From a bacterium (GTDB taxonomy: Bacteria > Zixibacteria > MSB-5A5 > GN15 > FEB-12), in NCBI GenBank assembly GCA_029211095.1, contig JARGFS010000011.1, positions 1-38,656 of the forward strand: a stretch of 38,656 nt of DNA, written 5' to 3'. The position numbers and the translations under genes are program-made. Of the stretch, positions 28,897-36,842 are shown one piece after another. The notes beneath the pieces were generated by a model. It searched no databases and was not told the DNA's origin. It worked only from the letters and a program-made list of their open reading frames with translations. Numbering within the stretch: the first letter of the stretch is position 1; every line of letters begins with the position of its first letter.

Positions 28897-28925
28897 TTGC
28901 CAATAAGTTTACTGTTATATATCTA
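28897..28925 (+). promoter_or_regulatory. Candidate promoter for the TPR protein gene
   Basis: TTGCCA (28897-28902) and TATCTA (28920-28925) are 17 bases apart. Initiation would be near 28932, about 32 nt before ATG 28964. Confidence 0.4.
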
Positions 28926-28963
28926 CAAGCAGAATCAGATAAATCTATCCGGGAGATAGGTCC

Positions 28964-29557
28964 ATGAAATCAATACGTCTATTATTATTGTTAACCATAG
29001 CATCGCTGCTATTCTCCGCCGGACCGATTCTGTCCGCACCCAGTTCTGAGACAAAAGAGAGTCCCAAGGCAGACAAAGCCTCGGTCAAAGAGGCGACTGA
29101 GGAATACAATCAGGGCGTCGGTCATATGGACAAAGCCAGACAGATCGCTATCGTTGGGGACTCAGCCTTCGCTTACAACTATCGTGCTACGGCCAGCGCC
29201 AAAGCGGGACGGGAATACGAAAAGGCTGTTGAGAACTTTGTCAAAGCGACCGAGCTTAACCCGGAATACAAAGAGGCTCATAATAATCTTGGCTTTTGCT
29301 ATCGTAAACTGGGCAAGCTGGCCGAATCCCTGGCCGCCTACGACAAAGCGATCAAGTTAGACAAGGACTTTGCCCAGGCAAGAGAATACCGGGGGGAGAC
29401 ATATCTTGCGATGGGCGAACTGGAAAAAGCCGAAGCAGAACTGGCTCAACTGATCCAACTGGAATCGCTCTACGCCGACACTCTCGCCCAGGCGATTAAG
29501 TTATATCGTCTGAACGAATTCAGCAGGAAAATGGACAACTCAGAGACCGACCAGTAA
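28964..29557 (+). CDS. Exported TPR protein
   Basis: A 197-aa protein with a signal peptide (core LLLLLTIASLLFSAGPIL, cleavage near SAP at residue 25-27) and a good GGGAG site eight bases before the ATG. A Lys/Glu-rich linker leads to three TPR-like units (about residues 45-160): KAGREYEKAVENFVKATELN, EAHNNLGFCYRKLGK and AREYRGETYLAMGELEKAE. It probably acts as a periplasmic protein-interaction module. Its TAA is directly followed by the ATG of the AHSA1-like gene, so the two are co-transcribed and translationally coupled. Confidence 0.8.
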   Translation: MKSIRLLLLLTIASLLFSAGPILSAPSSETKESPKADKASVKEATEEYNQGVGHMDKARQIAIVGDSAFAYNYRATASAKAGREYEKAVENFVKATELNPEYKEAHNNLGFCYRKLGKLAESLAAYDKAIKLDKDFAQAREYRGETYLAMGELEKAEAELAQLIQLESLYADTLAQAIKLYRLNEFSRKMDNSETDQ

Positions 29558-30019
29558 ATGCGCCACGTACTCTCTGATCGAACCATTGAGCTCGACGAAA
29601 CCATTGCCGCCCCTCTGAAACAAGTCTGGGCGGCGTGGACAACTACCGAGGGGATCACCTCCTGGCTGGTTCAGGAAGCCGAAATTGACCTTAGAATCGG
29701 CGGAGCCTATGAGCTCTACTTTGCCATTGAGGCTCCCAAAGGGAGTCGGGGGGCCGAAGGGTGCAAAGTCCTGAGCTATGCGCCGCAGAGGATGCTCTCC
29801 TTTTCCTGGAATGCCCCGCCCACTATCCCCAAATTGCGAAAACTGGGGCCCTGCACCTGGGTTGTATTGGAATTTGAAGCGCTCGATCCTAATAAGACCG
29901 CAATTAGGTTTCGGCAGTTCGGCATCAAAGTCGGCAAGGAATGGGATGAATATCTGGCCTACTTTGAATCTGCCTGGCCGAATGTATTAGCGGCTCTAAA
30001 AAAGCATTTCCAATCATAA
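29558..30019 (+). CDS. AHSA1/START-like SRPBCC-domain protein
   Basis: A 153-aa soluble protein of the SRPBCC superfamily, AHSA1-like branch. IELDETIAAPLKQVWAAWTT opens the fold, followed by SWLVQEAEIDLRIGGAYELYF, the mid-domain RMLSFSWNAPP and the C-terminal helix WDEYLAYFESAWPNVLAALKKHF. Such proteins bind hydrophobic ligands or act as Hsp90 co-chaperone relatives; no specific ligand can be read from the sequence. It starts immediately after the stop of the exported TPR gene, although its own product has no export signal. The functional link between the two is unclear. Confidence 0.85.
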   Translation: MRHVLSDRTIELDETIAAPLKQVWAAWTTTEGITSWLVQEAEIDLRIGGAYELYFAIEAPKGSRGAEGCKVLSYAPQRMLSFSWNAPPTIPKLRKLGPCTWVVLEFEALDPNKTAIRFRQFGIKVGKEWDEYLAYFESAWPNVLAALKKHFQS

Positions 30020-30128
30020 GTCGGTTCTTTTCCCGTGCCTTTCTTCAGATCGATCAGCTGAGAACTGCAACCTATTGTTGCCTGATCCGTCTATTACTGC
30101 GGGCACAATAATAGAAAGGTAGGATACT

Positions 30129-30236
30129 ATGGAACAACAGAGTCGTCACTCCGAACAAACCAAATTCAACTGGACTCTAATTGGGTTTGTCACCGTTGCC
30201 GCACTGGTAATGTTGGCATACCTGAAAATGGGCTGA
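30129..30236 (+). CDS. Small single-TM membrane peptide (35 aa)
   Basis: A 35-codon frame with a strong ribosome site, AGGTAGGA, ending four bases before ATG 30129. It encodes a polar, charged N-terminus (MEQQSRHSEQTKFNW) and one hydrophobic segment (about residues 16-32, TLIGFVTVAALVMLAYL), then KMG and TGA. This composition matches small membrane proteins rather than random DNA. I do not recognise a family. It lies alone between the AHSA1-like gene and the convergent minus-strand operon. Confidence 0.55.
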   Translation: MEQQSRHSEQTKFNWTLIGFVTVAALVMLAYLKMG

Positions 30237-30277
30237 TACGGATCGCTAAGACAATCCGGGCGGGGTTGAAGGGGGTT

Positions 30278-30751
30278 TTAGCTTTGAGCAGGTGATTCCG
30301 GCGGTTTTTCCGGTGGAGGTGGATTAATATCCTCTTCGGTTAATTCGATTTTGGGTGTGGCAATTCCGAGCCAGCGCTGATACCACTTCCACTTTTTCTT
30401 TTCCGTCTTGATTATTTTCTTAATTGCTTTTTGCCGCCTGTGCTCGACTGCATCGTACTCTTCAATCTTAAGCAGCAGAACTTCAATTGACTCTCGCTTC
30501 TCAAGAGCGGTCTGGAAGGTATTGTAGTCGTTGAAATTAAAAAGGGTCTGGACAATCGGCTCAAAAAAAACGAGAGCCTGTGCCCCGATAAAATTAAGCG
30601 GCTTGACTGACTCCAGAAACAGGATAGCCGGAACCGTCATCCCTTTCTCAACCACCTTGCGAGCGACTTTTTCCACCACGACATTTTCTTCTGGTGCCAG
30701 GGGGTTTTTGTCAGGATCAGAAAATTCTGGTTTGTCGCCGAGAAGTCCCAT
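30278..30751 (-). CDS. Hypothetical protein, last gene of the ribosomal-protein operon
   Basis: A 157-aa protein of unknown function. It is predicted soluble or membrane-associated: a hydrophobic stretch MTVPAILFLESVKPLNFIG, then ALVFFEPIVQTLFNFNDYNTFQTALEKRESIEVLLLKIEE. A strongly basic segment (RRQKAIKKIIKTEKKKWKW) and an acidic, proline-rich tail follow. The FNFNDYNTF-type core suggests a conserved uncharacterised family, but I cannot name it. Nine bases separate it from the upstream gene, so it is in the same operon. No clear terminator follows. Confidence 0.65.
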   Translation of the reverse strand: MGLLGDKPEFSDPDKNPLAPEENVVVEKVARKVVEKGMTVPAILFLESVKPLNFIGAQALVFFEPIVQTLFNFNDYNTFQTALEKRESIEVLLLKIEEYDAVEHRRQKAIKKIIKTEKKKWKWYQRWLGIATPKIELTEEDINPPPPEKPPESPAQS

Positions 30752-30760
30752 ACTTACTTA

Positions 30761-31240
30761 TCAGTCTTTCTCATCGGGCGCAGAGTTGGTTCCGATATGC
30801 TTGTCCAGGATAGTCAAAACTTCCTGCTTGTTGTTATCAAAAATGAGATAAAGCCCCCGAAAATTCTCCAGACGGGATGGCTCTACAAAAGGGGAGAGGA
30901 GTACGCCGTTTTTGTCAGCGTAATAACTGCGGAACATTGACCAGTCTTTCCTGATCGTCTGGGTAGTCGACCTGATGACCACCTGTCGGTCGGTTAGAGT
31001 GAAATAAGTGGGGAGGTAGAACTTGGCTACCGAGGCAAACATGGCGATAAGGGCGAGGGCAGCAAATATCTCCGAGTCGGTCATACTATAAACGATCCAA
31101 GTAATCACCAGCAGAAATAGTGAGACGCCCAGAGAGAGCAGTGGCCGCCTCTTGACCGGATGAGTTGTCCATGACAATTCGACAACTTCCGTTTTCTCCG
31201 GCGCGGCTGCCTTAAGTTTCTGTTCGCCGTTTTCATCCAT
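30761..31240 (-). CDS. Two-TM protein with PH-like cytoplasmic part
   Basis: A 159-aa membrane protein. Two hydrophobic segments (about residues 34-52, LLSLGVSLFLLVITWIVYS, and 56-74, EIFAALALIAMFASVAKFY) are followed by YFTLTDRQVVIRSTTQTIRKDWSMFRSYY... LIFDN. This layout of a TM hairpin plus a small beta domain resembles bacterial PH (bPH2/YdbT-like) proteins, but the similarity is only in pattern. It starts two bases after the stop of the 68-aa gene. Role unknown. Confidence 0.65.
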   Translation of the reverse strand: MDENGEQKLKAAAPEKTEVVELSWTTHPVKRRPLLSLGVSLFLLVITWIVYSMTDSEIFAALALIAMFASVAKFYLPTYFTLTDRQVVIRSTTQTIRKDWSMFRSYYADKNGVLLSPFVEPSRLENFRGLYLIFDNNKQEVLTILDKHIGTNSAPDEKD

Positions 31241-31242
31241 GG

Positions 31243-31449
31243 TTATTCTGATTCAGGATTCCTATACCGTTCAGTTTTAACCTTCTCCAGCATCTCAAGC
31301 AGTTCATCCGGTTTGAACAGTTCTTTCTCGATAAGAAGTCGTACTAACGCTTCCTGAGAAAGATTGTTGGAAAGCGCCAGCTCCTCGTAGGATATCTCGC
31401 GCTCTTTGCCATCGATTACCATCTTTAATGCAAATTTCTTCTCTTCCAT
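31243..31449 (-). CDS. Small hypothetical protein (68 aa)
   Basis: A short, highly charged helical protein with no membrane segment or export signal: EEKKFALKMVIDGKEREISYEELALSNNLSQEALVRLLIEKELFKPDELLEMLEKVK. A ribosome site, GGAAAGGAACTGAGG, immediately precedes the ATG. It lies 34 bp after the binding-protein gene and two bases before the two-TM gene, clearly inside the operon. I do not recognise a family. Confidence 0.65.
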   Translation of the reverse strand: MEEKKFALKMVIDGKEREISYEELALSNNLSQEALVRLLIEKELFKPDELLEMLEKVKTERYRNPESE

Positions 31450-31483
31450 CCTCAGTTCCTTTCCGGGTTGAGAGTTGGGCCAA

Positions 31484-33280
31484 CTACTTTTCGACCGGCA
31501 GGTCGGAACTGGCTGGCGCCTCTTTTTCCAGACGTATGGCCTGATTAAGCTGAATTCGATACAAGGGCATCTCTACATTCTCACGATTGTCCCCAAAGCG
31601 AATTGCCCCCGAAGTTCCCATGTGGCTGCTCAATCTCTTCAATTCAGCAATCAACTCAGCCCGGGAGTTTCCGTTTTGCGCCGCTCCGGTAATGAGCCGA
31701 ACAGCATCAAAGCCAAGAGTCGCCAATCGAGTCGGCTGGCTAGAGTATCTCTGATCATACTGAGCGGCAAAATCAAAATACTCCCGGCTGCTTCCGAGAG
31801 ATACAAACGGCGAAGGAAACACGGCCCCTTTGGTAATGTTGTCATCCAGTTTCAGAACCGCCTCGCCCCCCCAGCCATCGGACCCGAGTAATTTAGCCTT
31901 CAGATTGTAAAAATTTATCTGAGGAATCAACAGTCGTAGTGTGGTCGGCTCACCGGGAAGGAAGAGGCAATCGAGTCTGACCGGTAATTCATCGAGGTCA
32001 AGGGTGTCCCCCTGGTTGTTTATGATATAGGTTGAATCCGGGGCGTAGCCCAGAGCCATTCCTTTGGTATCTCTGATCTGTTTCCCAAAGTCATTATCTC
32101 GGGGGCGGTAATACTGAGTCGCTACAATCGTCCCGCCCAATTGCTTGAACCTCCGGCGGAAAGATTCAGCCATCCTCAGGTGGTCAGTGGAGGTGGGGGT
32201 GATGATAGCTGCGGTGTCCGCCTTAAGTTCACGCACGGCATACTCGGCCATTCGAACCCCCTGCAGTTCAATGTTGGGGGAGAGCTGGAACGTTGACGAG
32301 GACAACCGGGTCAATCCGGACTGAGTTGCCGCCGGGATCAACAGGGGGAGGTCAGAATTGCCGAGAGCAGCCGAAACCACCGCCGCTTCTTCGCTGGTCA
32401 ATGGGCCGACCGCGGCATTAACGGTTGCCGATCTGGCCAGTTCCAGTACGATCTGACCGGCATCAATCGGGTCTCCCTTGGTATCAAACGGAGTGATCGA
32501 TAGTCTTCTGTTTGCCTCTTTACGATACATCTCGGCGGCGATTACAGCGCCGTTGTAGATGTCATCGGCAAATGCCTTTAGTTCACCTGAGAATGGAAGG
32601 AGCAGGGCGATCTCAAAATCTGACTTGCCGCGACGCTCCTTAACTTCCTTCTCTGTTGATGGATCCAACGAGAGTCCACACAGGCCGAGCAACTGCTTCG
32701 CCTTTTCGTAGTCACCACGATCTGTCAGAGCTTCGGCTAATTCCGGTATCAACTGACACTTTCGCTCAGGTGACAATTCGGAAAATTCACCGGGCCCAAA
32801 ACTGACTGAGGAAGCTGATTTGAAGGCGGCTTTCATTGAGGCCGTCACCAGTTGATCCAGCCTCCTGTCCTTTGAGGCAGCATAAGCTTCCAGATAGCTG
32901 CCCATAGCCGCGTCCAGCTCCCCTTTGGCGTAGTGCGCATTGGCCCTGAAAAAGTAAGCGTAGGGGAGTTGTGCCGATTTTTCAAATTTCTTGATGAAGA
33001 AAGTGAATCCGGCTATCGCCTTGTCATGATCCCCAAAGTAGTAATCAGCTTTGGCACGATTAAACAGAAAGAGATCATGGTTGGGCGAGCTCTTGTACTG
33101 CCCTCCCATCTGTTCAAACAGCTTGGAGGCCGACAGCCAGTCCCCTTCCTGCATCAGTCGTTTCCCCTTGGCGTACAGGGAAACCACTTCCGGTTCATCA
33201 TCAATCACTTCCGCAACCATTTGGCCGGGAAGTATGAGTACCAGCAGGCAGAGAGCTAACGCTCTTATGTTAATAGACAT
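31484..33280 (-). CDS. TPR plus periplasmic-binding-fold protein (LpoA/LivK-like)
   Basis: A 598-aa exported protein. The signal peptide ends near GQMVAEV (residue ~23); no lipobox Cys is present. Residues ~35-200 are TPR-like: AKGKRLMQEGDWLSASKLFEQMG and AYFFRANAHYAKGELDAAMGSYLEAYA. From about 222 a type I periplasmic binding fold (Peripla_BP_6 type) begins with IALLLPFSGELKAFADDIYNGAVIAAEMY. It continues with AAVGPLTSEEAAVVSAAL and LLIPAATQSGLTRLSSSTFQLSP. TPR plus this fold is also the layout of LpoA, the outer-membrane activator of PBP1A, so a cell-wall-regulatory or ligand-sensing role is possible (inference). Its ATG directly abuts the DUF151 stop. Confidence 0.82.
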   Translation of the reverse strand: MSINIRALALCLLVLILPGQMVAEVIDDEPEVVSLYAKGKRLMQEGDWLSASKLFEQMGGQYKSSPNHDLFLFNRAKADYYFGDHDKAIAGFTFFIKKFEKSAQLPYAYFFRANAHYAKGELDAAMGSYLEAYAASKDRRLDQLVTASMKAAFKSASSVSFGPGEFSELSPERKCQLIPELAEALTDRGDYEKAKQLLGLCGLSLDPSTEKEVKERRGKSDFEIALLLPFSGELKAFADDIYNGAVIAAEMYRKEANRRLSITPFDTKGDPIDAGQIVLELARSATVNAAVGPLTSEEAAVVSAALGNSDLPLLIPAATQSGLTRLSSSTFQLSPNIELQGVRMAEYAVRELKADTAAIITPTSTDHLRMAESFRRRFKQLGGTIVATQYYRPRDNDFGKQIRDTKGMALGYAPDSTYIINNQGDTLDLDELPVRLDCLFLPGEPTTLRLLIPQINFYNLKAKLLGSDGWGGEAVLKLDDNITKGAVFPSPFVSLGSSREYFDFAAQYDQRYSSQPTRLATLGFDAVRLITGAAQNGNSRAELIAELKRLSSHMGTSGAIRFGDNRENVEMPLYRIQLNQAIRLEKEAPASSDLPVEK

Positions 33281-33775
33281 CTATAGCGAGTATTTCCCAA
33301 AATCTTCGGGATTAATTTTCTTGAGTCTTTCGCGCAGAGATTCCGGATCATTAGGAATATCGGGTGTGGCATCACTGCTGCTGGTCTGGAGATTGAACAG
33401 AACTTCATTTACGAAAATCTTGGCGCCTGTTTTCAGGGCGATAGCAATGGAATCTGATGGGCGAGAGTCCACCTGGTATTTCCTTCCGTTGGCCTCAAGA
33501 TGCAGCTGAGCATAAAAAGTCTGCTCCCGCAGTTCTGTAATTTCAACCCTGTTGACAACCGCCTCCAGCGAATGAATGACTGACTTAATCAGGTCATAGG
33601 TCATAGGACGCTGGGCTTCAACACCGGACAACTGCATGGCAATTCCCCAGGCTTCGGCATGACCAATCCAGATTGGCAAAACCCGATCCGTCTCCAGCGC
33701 CGCCAAGACTACCACCGGTGAATTGGTGGTCATGTCCAGAGCCAACCCGTCAATGCGAGCTTCAAGGAAATTCAT
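33281..33775 (-). CDS. Bifunctional nuclease-family protein (DUF151)
   Basis: A 164-aa member of the DUF151/BFN family. The conserved pieces are the N-terminal SPVVVLAALETDRVLPIWIGHAEAWGIAMQLSG, the central RPMTYDLIKSVIHSLEAVVNRVEI and the C-terminal QVDSRPSDSIAIALKTGAKIFV. Relatives from plants and bacteria have reported RNase/DNase activity, but the bacterial role is not settled. It starts three bases after the rplI stop and its stop abuts the next start, making it a fully embedded operon member. Confidence 0.92.
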   Translation of the reverse strand: MNFLEARIDGLALDMTTNSPVVVLAALETDRVLPIWIGHAEAWGIAMQLSGVEAQRPMTYDLIKSVIHSLEAVVNRVEITELREQTFYAQLHLEANGRKYQVDSRPSDSIAIALKTGAKIFVNEVLFNLQTSSSDATPDIPNDPESLRERLKKINPEDFGKYSL

Positions 33776-33778
33776 ACG

Positions 33779-34225
33779 TCAGGACTTCTTAATAACCCAG
33801 AGTTTTAATTCCGCGGTTACATCCTTCTCAATCTTGACCGGGACGGTGTAGACACCCAGAGTCTTGATCGGGCTTTCAAGAACGATAGACCGCTTATCAA
33901 CCACAACTCCCTCTTTCACCATCAATTCGGCAATGTCCGAATTGGTGACTGATCCAAATAACTTCTCTTCTTCGCCAACGAGAACTTCGACATTCAAAGA
34001 GAGCTTTTCAATCCGCTCTTTCACTTTCTCGGCGTCACGGCGGCGTTTTTTGTCTCTGATCTCACTCTGTCTGTGCAGTTCGCCAATAGCCTGAAGATTT
34101 GCTTTGGTAGCTACAATAGCAAGGTTCCGCGGCAGAAGGTAATTCCTTCCAAACCCGCCTTTGACTTCGATTGTCTGTCCGGCCTTGCCAACGTCCGGAA
34201 CATCTTCTCTAAGTATCACTTTCAT
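33779..34225 (-). CDS. rplI: 50S ribosomal protein L9
   Basis: A 148-aa L9 of normal length. The N-terminal RNA-binding domain has the signature GFGRNYLLPRNLAIVAT (about 24-40), preceded by ILREDVPDVGKAGQTIEVK. A long connecting helix (RDKKRRRDAEKVKERIEKL) leads to the C-terminal domain beginning EEEKLFGSVTNSDIAELM. A GAAAGGA site precedes the ATG. Genes rpsF, rpsR, the DUF2232 gene and rplI lie in this order, as in many bacteria. Confidence 0.97.
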   Translation of the reverse strand: MKVILREDVPDVGKAGQTIEVKGGFGRNYLLPRNLAIVATKANLQAIGELHRQSEIRDKKRRRDAEKVKERIEKLSLNVEVLVGEEEKLFGSVTNSDIAELMVKEGVVVDKRSIVLESPIKTLGVYTVPVKIEKDVTAELKLWVIKKS

Positions 34226-34263
34226 GTTAAGTCCTTTCTATTCTATTTGCAATATTGTTTGCT

Positions 34264-35301
34264 CTAAACTATGGGCCGGTTCTGGACCTTTCTCCAGTCG
34301 GCAAAGCTGTCGACAAATCCCAGCATCACGGTGACAATATAACCTATTACATGCGTCAAAAAAAGCATGAGATAGAACAGCACTTTCATCCAGATAGGAA
34401 TCTTGATCTTCCGCAATATCCCTTCCACCAGGGCCAGGCCGGTGACACAATAAAATACTGAGAGTATCGCAAGCAGGTTATCCGCAATTACACGGAACTC
34501 TTCACTTCCCAATATTCTCATGGAAATCCCAACTATCAGCAGCGGCGTCATTGCAAAAGGCATTTTCCACTCCAGCATCGGGCGAAGTCTCTGGATGAAC
34601 AGTTCCCGACGGTCCACCGCTCTGAGGAAAAAGAGATACCCAACGCTGAACTGCGCCATTATCCCCAGTATCAGGGCGGCCGGAAGAAGTCTCACTGTCA
34701 CGTCCATTGCTTTCTGGAAGTACTGAATGTTGTCCGCAATCAGTGACTGCTCGGCTCCGGCGTTCTGCAGGTTAATCGTAAGCTGTTCGGTCATGTCAGC
34801 GGCCAAAAGTGAAATAGCCCTGACGTATTCTGTCCAGACCGGATACATCTGAGCCACTCCCACCAATGATACAGCTATCAGCCCGCCAATATAGATGGGC
34901 ATCTGCTTGTACCGGTCGATATTCATTCTGCCAGTGATGACCGAGGCAGATATCAACATGGTCCAGGTGGTGACTAACATCCAGAGTTCTCCAATTCCAC
35001 TAAGTAAGTAACCGACAACAATCGCGCCCAACAGGCTGCTCCAGAGCGAGTATCCGCTTCGGAGATAAGCCAGCCAGGAGATTCCGTAAAACAGGTAGAT
35101 AGTGAGCAGATAAGCCGCCATCGAAAACAACAGGATCGTTCCGAAAGATGCTCCCTCAGGAACACCAAACCTGAATAGCGAAAAGAGAAACATCGCTATT
35201 ATTATCAGGATGCGACCTGTTCCACCGGCATGACCGGTCTGAACGGTACTGCCGACAGGATAATCGCTTCCGGTATGATCCGGCTCTACGGCTAATGCCA
35301 C
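34264..35301 (-). CDS. DUF2232-type polytopic membrane protein
   Basis: A 345-aa integral membrane protein with about eight hydrophobic segments, for example ILIIIAMFLFSLFRFGV, FGTILLFSMAAYLLTIYLFYG, MPIYIGGLIAVSLVGV and IPIWMKVLFYLMLFLTHVIGYI. It is read from a GTG (35301) with AGG eight bases upstream. Position between rpsR and rplI and topology match the DUF2232 (YybS-like) family, which occupies this slot in many genomes and resembles ECF-transporter S components. No substrate can be predicted. It begins 28 bp after the rpsR stop. Confidence 0.82.
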   Translation of the reverse strand: MALAVEPDHTGSDYPVGSTVQTGHAGGTGRILIIIAMFLFSLFRFGVPEGASFGTILLFSMAAYLLTIYLFYGISWLAYLRSGYSLWSSLLGAIVVGYLLSGIGELWMLVTTWTMLISASVITGRMNIDRYKQMPIYIGGLIAVSLVGVAQMYPVWTEYVRAISLLAADMTEQLTINLQNAGAEQSLIADNIQYFQKAMDVTVRLLPAALILGIMAQFSVGYLFFLRAVDRRELFIQRLRPMLEWKMPFAMTPLLIVGISMRILGSEEFRVIADNLLAILSVFYCVTGLALVEGILRKIKIPIWMKVLFYLMLFLTHVIGYIVTVMLGFVDSFADWRKVQNRPIV

Positions 35302-35329
35302 CTATAAGACCTGCTTGAACGAACCGCTG

Positions 35330-35557
35330 TTATCTGAACGATTCGCTCTCAAAGGCCATGATCGCCAGCACCCGGCTCCGCTTAATTGCGGTAGTCAGTT
35401 TCCGCTGGTGGACGGCGCAGTTGCCGGAAACACGACGGGGGATAATCTTCCCGCGCTCATTGACAAAACGTCTGAGCATCCGTTCATCTTTGTAGGCGAT
35501 AACGTCGATCTTGTTCTCACAAAAGCGACAAATCTTTCTTCTTCTATGTTCAGCCAT
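35330..35557 (-). CDS. rpsR: 30S ribosomal protein S18
   Basis: A 75-aa S18 with the conserved RRRKICRFCENK start, the core IDYKD-like IDVIAYKDERMLRRFVNERGKI and PRRVSGNCAVHQRKLTTAIKRSRVLAIM. The CRFC pair and the downstream Cys suggest a Cys-containing (zinc-capable, C+) paralogue form, though a full four-ligand set is not evident. S18 binds S6 in the 30S platform. AAGGAT precedes the ATG. Confidence 0.97.
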   Translation of the reverse strand: MAEHRRRKICRFCENKIDVIAYKDERMLRRFVNERGKIIPRRVSGNCAVHQRKLTTAIKRSRVLAIMAFESESFR

Positions 35558-35611
35558 GATCTAATCCTTATTTTCTCAGATATTCACGCACAAGTTTATT
35601 CACCGTCAACT

Positions 35612-36130
35612 TTACAGCTGCTCCGGCTCTTCGGTGTCGGCCGGCTTTTCCGGCTCCGGTTCCGGAGTTGGGGCGGCCTCTTCTGTCTTTGCAGCTGTTT
35701 CAGTTGTCTCGGCTGCCTCGGCAGGAAGTGCGGGTTTAGCCGCAGGAGCGGCATCCGGACGTCGTGTTCCGACCGGTGGACGGGAAGGACCATCACTCCT
35801 CCGTTCATTCTCTTCTTCCGGCTTCTCACCTAATTTGGCCGGATCACCCTCAAACCGAACGGTGAGGTGACGAAGGTAGACATCGTTGAGGCAGAAATGG
35901 CGCTCAAGTTTTCTCGGGGTATCTTCGCTCGCTTCATAAATGAAGCAACCGTAGTAGCCTTGGGTAAGGCCCTGGATCTGGTAAGCCAATCGGCGGGTAC
36001 CCATGTGATCGACATGAATCGTCTTGCCGCCGTTGCTGCTGATCAAGTCAGCAATTTCGGCAACGCGCTGATCAATGCCGGCATCTTCAAGCTGGGGATT
36101 GACAATGAAGGTCGTTTCGTAGACTTGCAC
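35612..36130 (-). CDS. rpsF: 30S ribosomal protein S6 with a long acidic C-terminal tail
   Basis: A 172-aa S6. The start is GTG (36130-36128) with GGGAGG eight bases upstream; no ATG is near. Residues 1-97 are an ordinary S6 domain: YETTFIVNPQLEDAGIDQRV, LAYQIQGLTQGYYGCFIYEA and LNDVYLRHLTVRF. Residues ~98-172 are an unusual Pro/Ala/Glu-rich, low-complexity tail (APAAKPALPAEAAETTE, then PEPEPEKPADTEEPEQL), much longer than the short acidic tail of E. coli S6. No ssb gene sits between it and rpsR, unlike many bacteria. Confidence 0.95.
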   Translation of the reverse strand: MQVYETTFIVNPQLEDAGIDQRVAEIADLISSNGGKTIHVDHMGTRRLAYQIQGLTQGYYGCFIYEASEDTPRKLERHFCLNDVYLRHLTVRFEGDPAKLGEKPEEENERRSDGPSRPPVGTRRPDAAPAAKPALPAEAAETTETAAKTEEAAPTPEPEPEKPADTEEPEQL

Positions 36131-36202
36131 TGCGTATCCTCCCTTTGGACGTTAAAGGTTCAAAACGGCTTAGCCTGGATATCGGAAAACAGCTAAGCAG
36201 GG

Positions 36203-36766
36203 TTATCTATTGTATCTGTTCATCGCCTCGTCGATTTGATGAACGGCCATAAATATGGCAGATTCGGCCGCAATTTCCAAGGACTTTTTTACCGGTTCCA
36301 ACTCGCTCTCGGAAAAACGGCCCAGTACAAAACTAGCCGGATCAACTCCTTCCGGGAGCGGTCCGACCCCCATTCTGAGCCGGGGAAAAGCACTATTGTT
36401 CAATGAGTTGGCTATTGATTGAAGGCCGTTGTGGCCGCCATCGGAGCCCTCTTTCCGAATTCTAATTCTGCCGACCGGGAGATTGAAATCATCGACCACA
36501 GCTAACATCTGCTCCGGATCGATCTCCAGCCGATGCTTCAACAAAACCGCGACCTTTCCGGATAAGTTCATAAAAGTCAATGGTTTAACCAGCAGGATCG
36601 GCTTAGTTTTATGAGTGATGCTGGCATACAGGAAATCTGGATGAGTCTGCACAAAACTCCTGTCGAACTTGGCAGCAATCAAGTCCGCCACCTCAAACCC
36701 GATATTATGCCGGGTACTCTCATATTTTCTACCCGGATTCCCGAGCCCGATAATCACTGAGATCAT
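36203..36766 (-). CDS. pth: Peptidyl-tRNA hydrolase
   Basis: A complete 187-aa Pth, which hydrolyses the ester bond of prematurely released peptidyl-tRNA. All catalytic positions are present: N10 in GLGNPG, H20 in STRHNIGF and D93 in VVDDFNLPVG. The conserved GSDGGHNGLQSI follows. Placement upstream of rpsF is common. There is no Shine-Dalgarno; a promoter-like -10 (TATAGA) lies only five bases before the ATG, suggesting a leaderless message. The 72 bp to rpsF contain no evident terminator, so the gene probably heads the ten-gene operon. Confidence 0.96.
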   Translation of the reverse strand: MISVIIGLGNPGRKYESTRHNIGFEVADLIAAKFDRSFVQTHPDFLYASITHKTKPILLVKPLTFMNLSGKVAVLLKHRLEIDPEQMLAVVDDFNLPVGRIRIRKEGSDGGHNGLQSIANSLNNSAFPRLRMGVGPLPEGVDPASFVLGRFSESELEPVKKSLEIAAESAIFMAVHQIDEAMNRYNR

Positions 36767-36771
36767 ACTAT

Positions 36772-36800
36772 TCTATAGCAGATTTGGCGGAGAGGGTAAA
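36772..36800 (-). promoter_or_regulatory. Candidate promoter of the pth-rpsF-rpsR-rplI operon
   Basis: On the minus strand, TTTACC (36800-36795) and TATAGA (36777-36772) are spaced by exactly 17 bases. The ATG of pth begins five bases after the -10 box, where transcription itself would be expected to start. Confidence 0.45.
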
Positions 36801-36842
36801 GCAGAAACTGGCAGTATCCGTCAGTCGGCTATTGCGGCTAAG

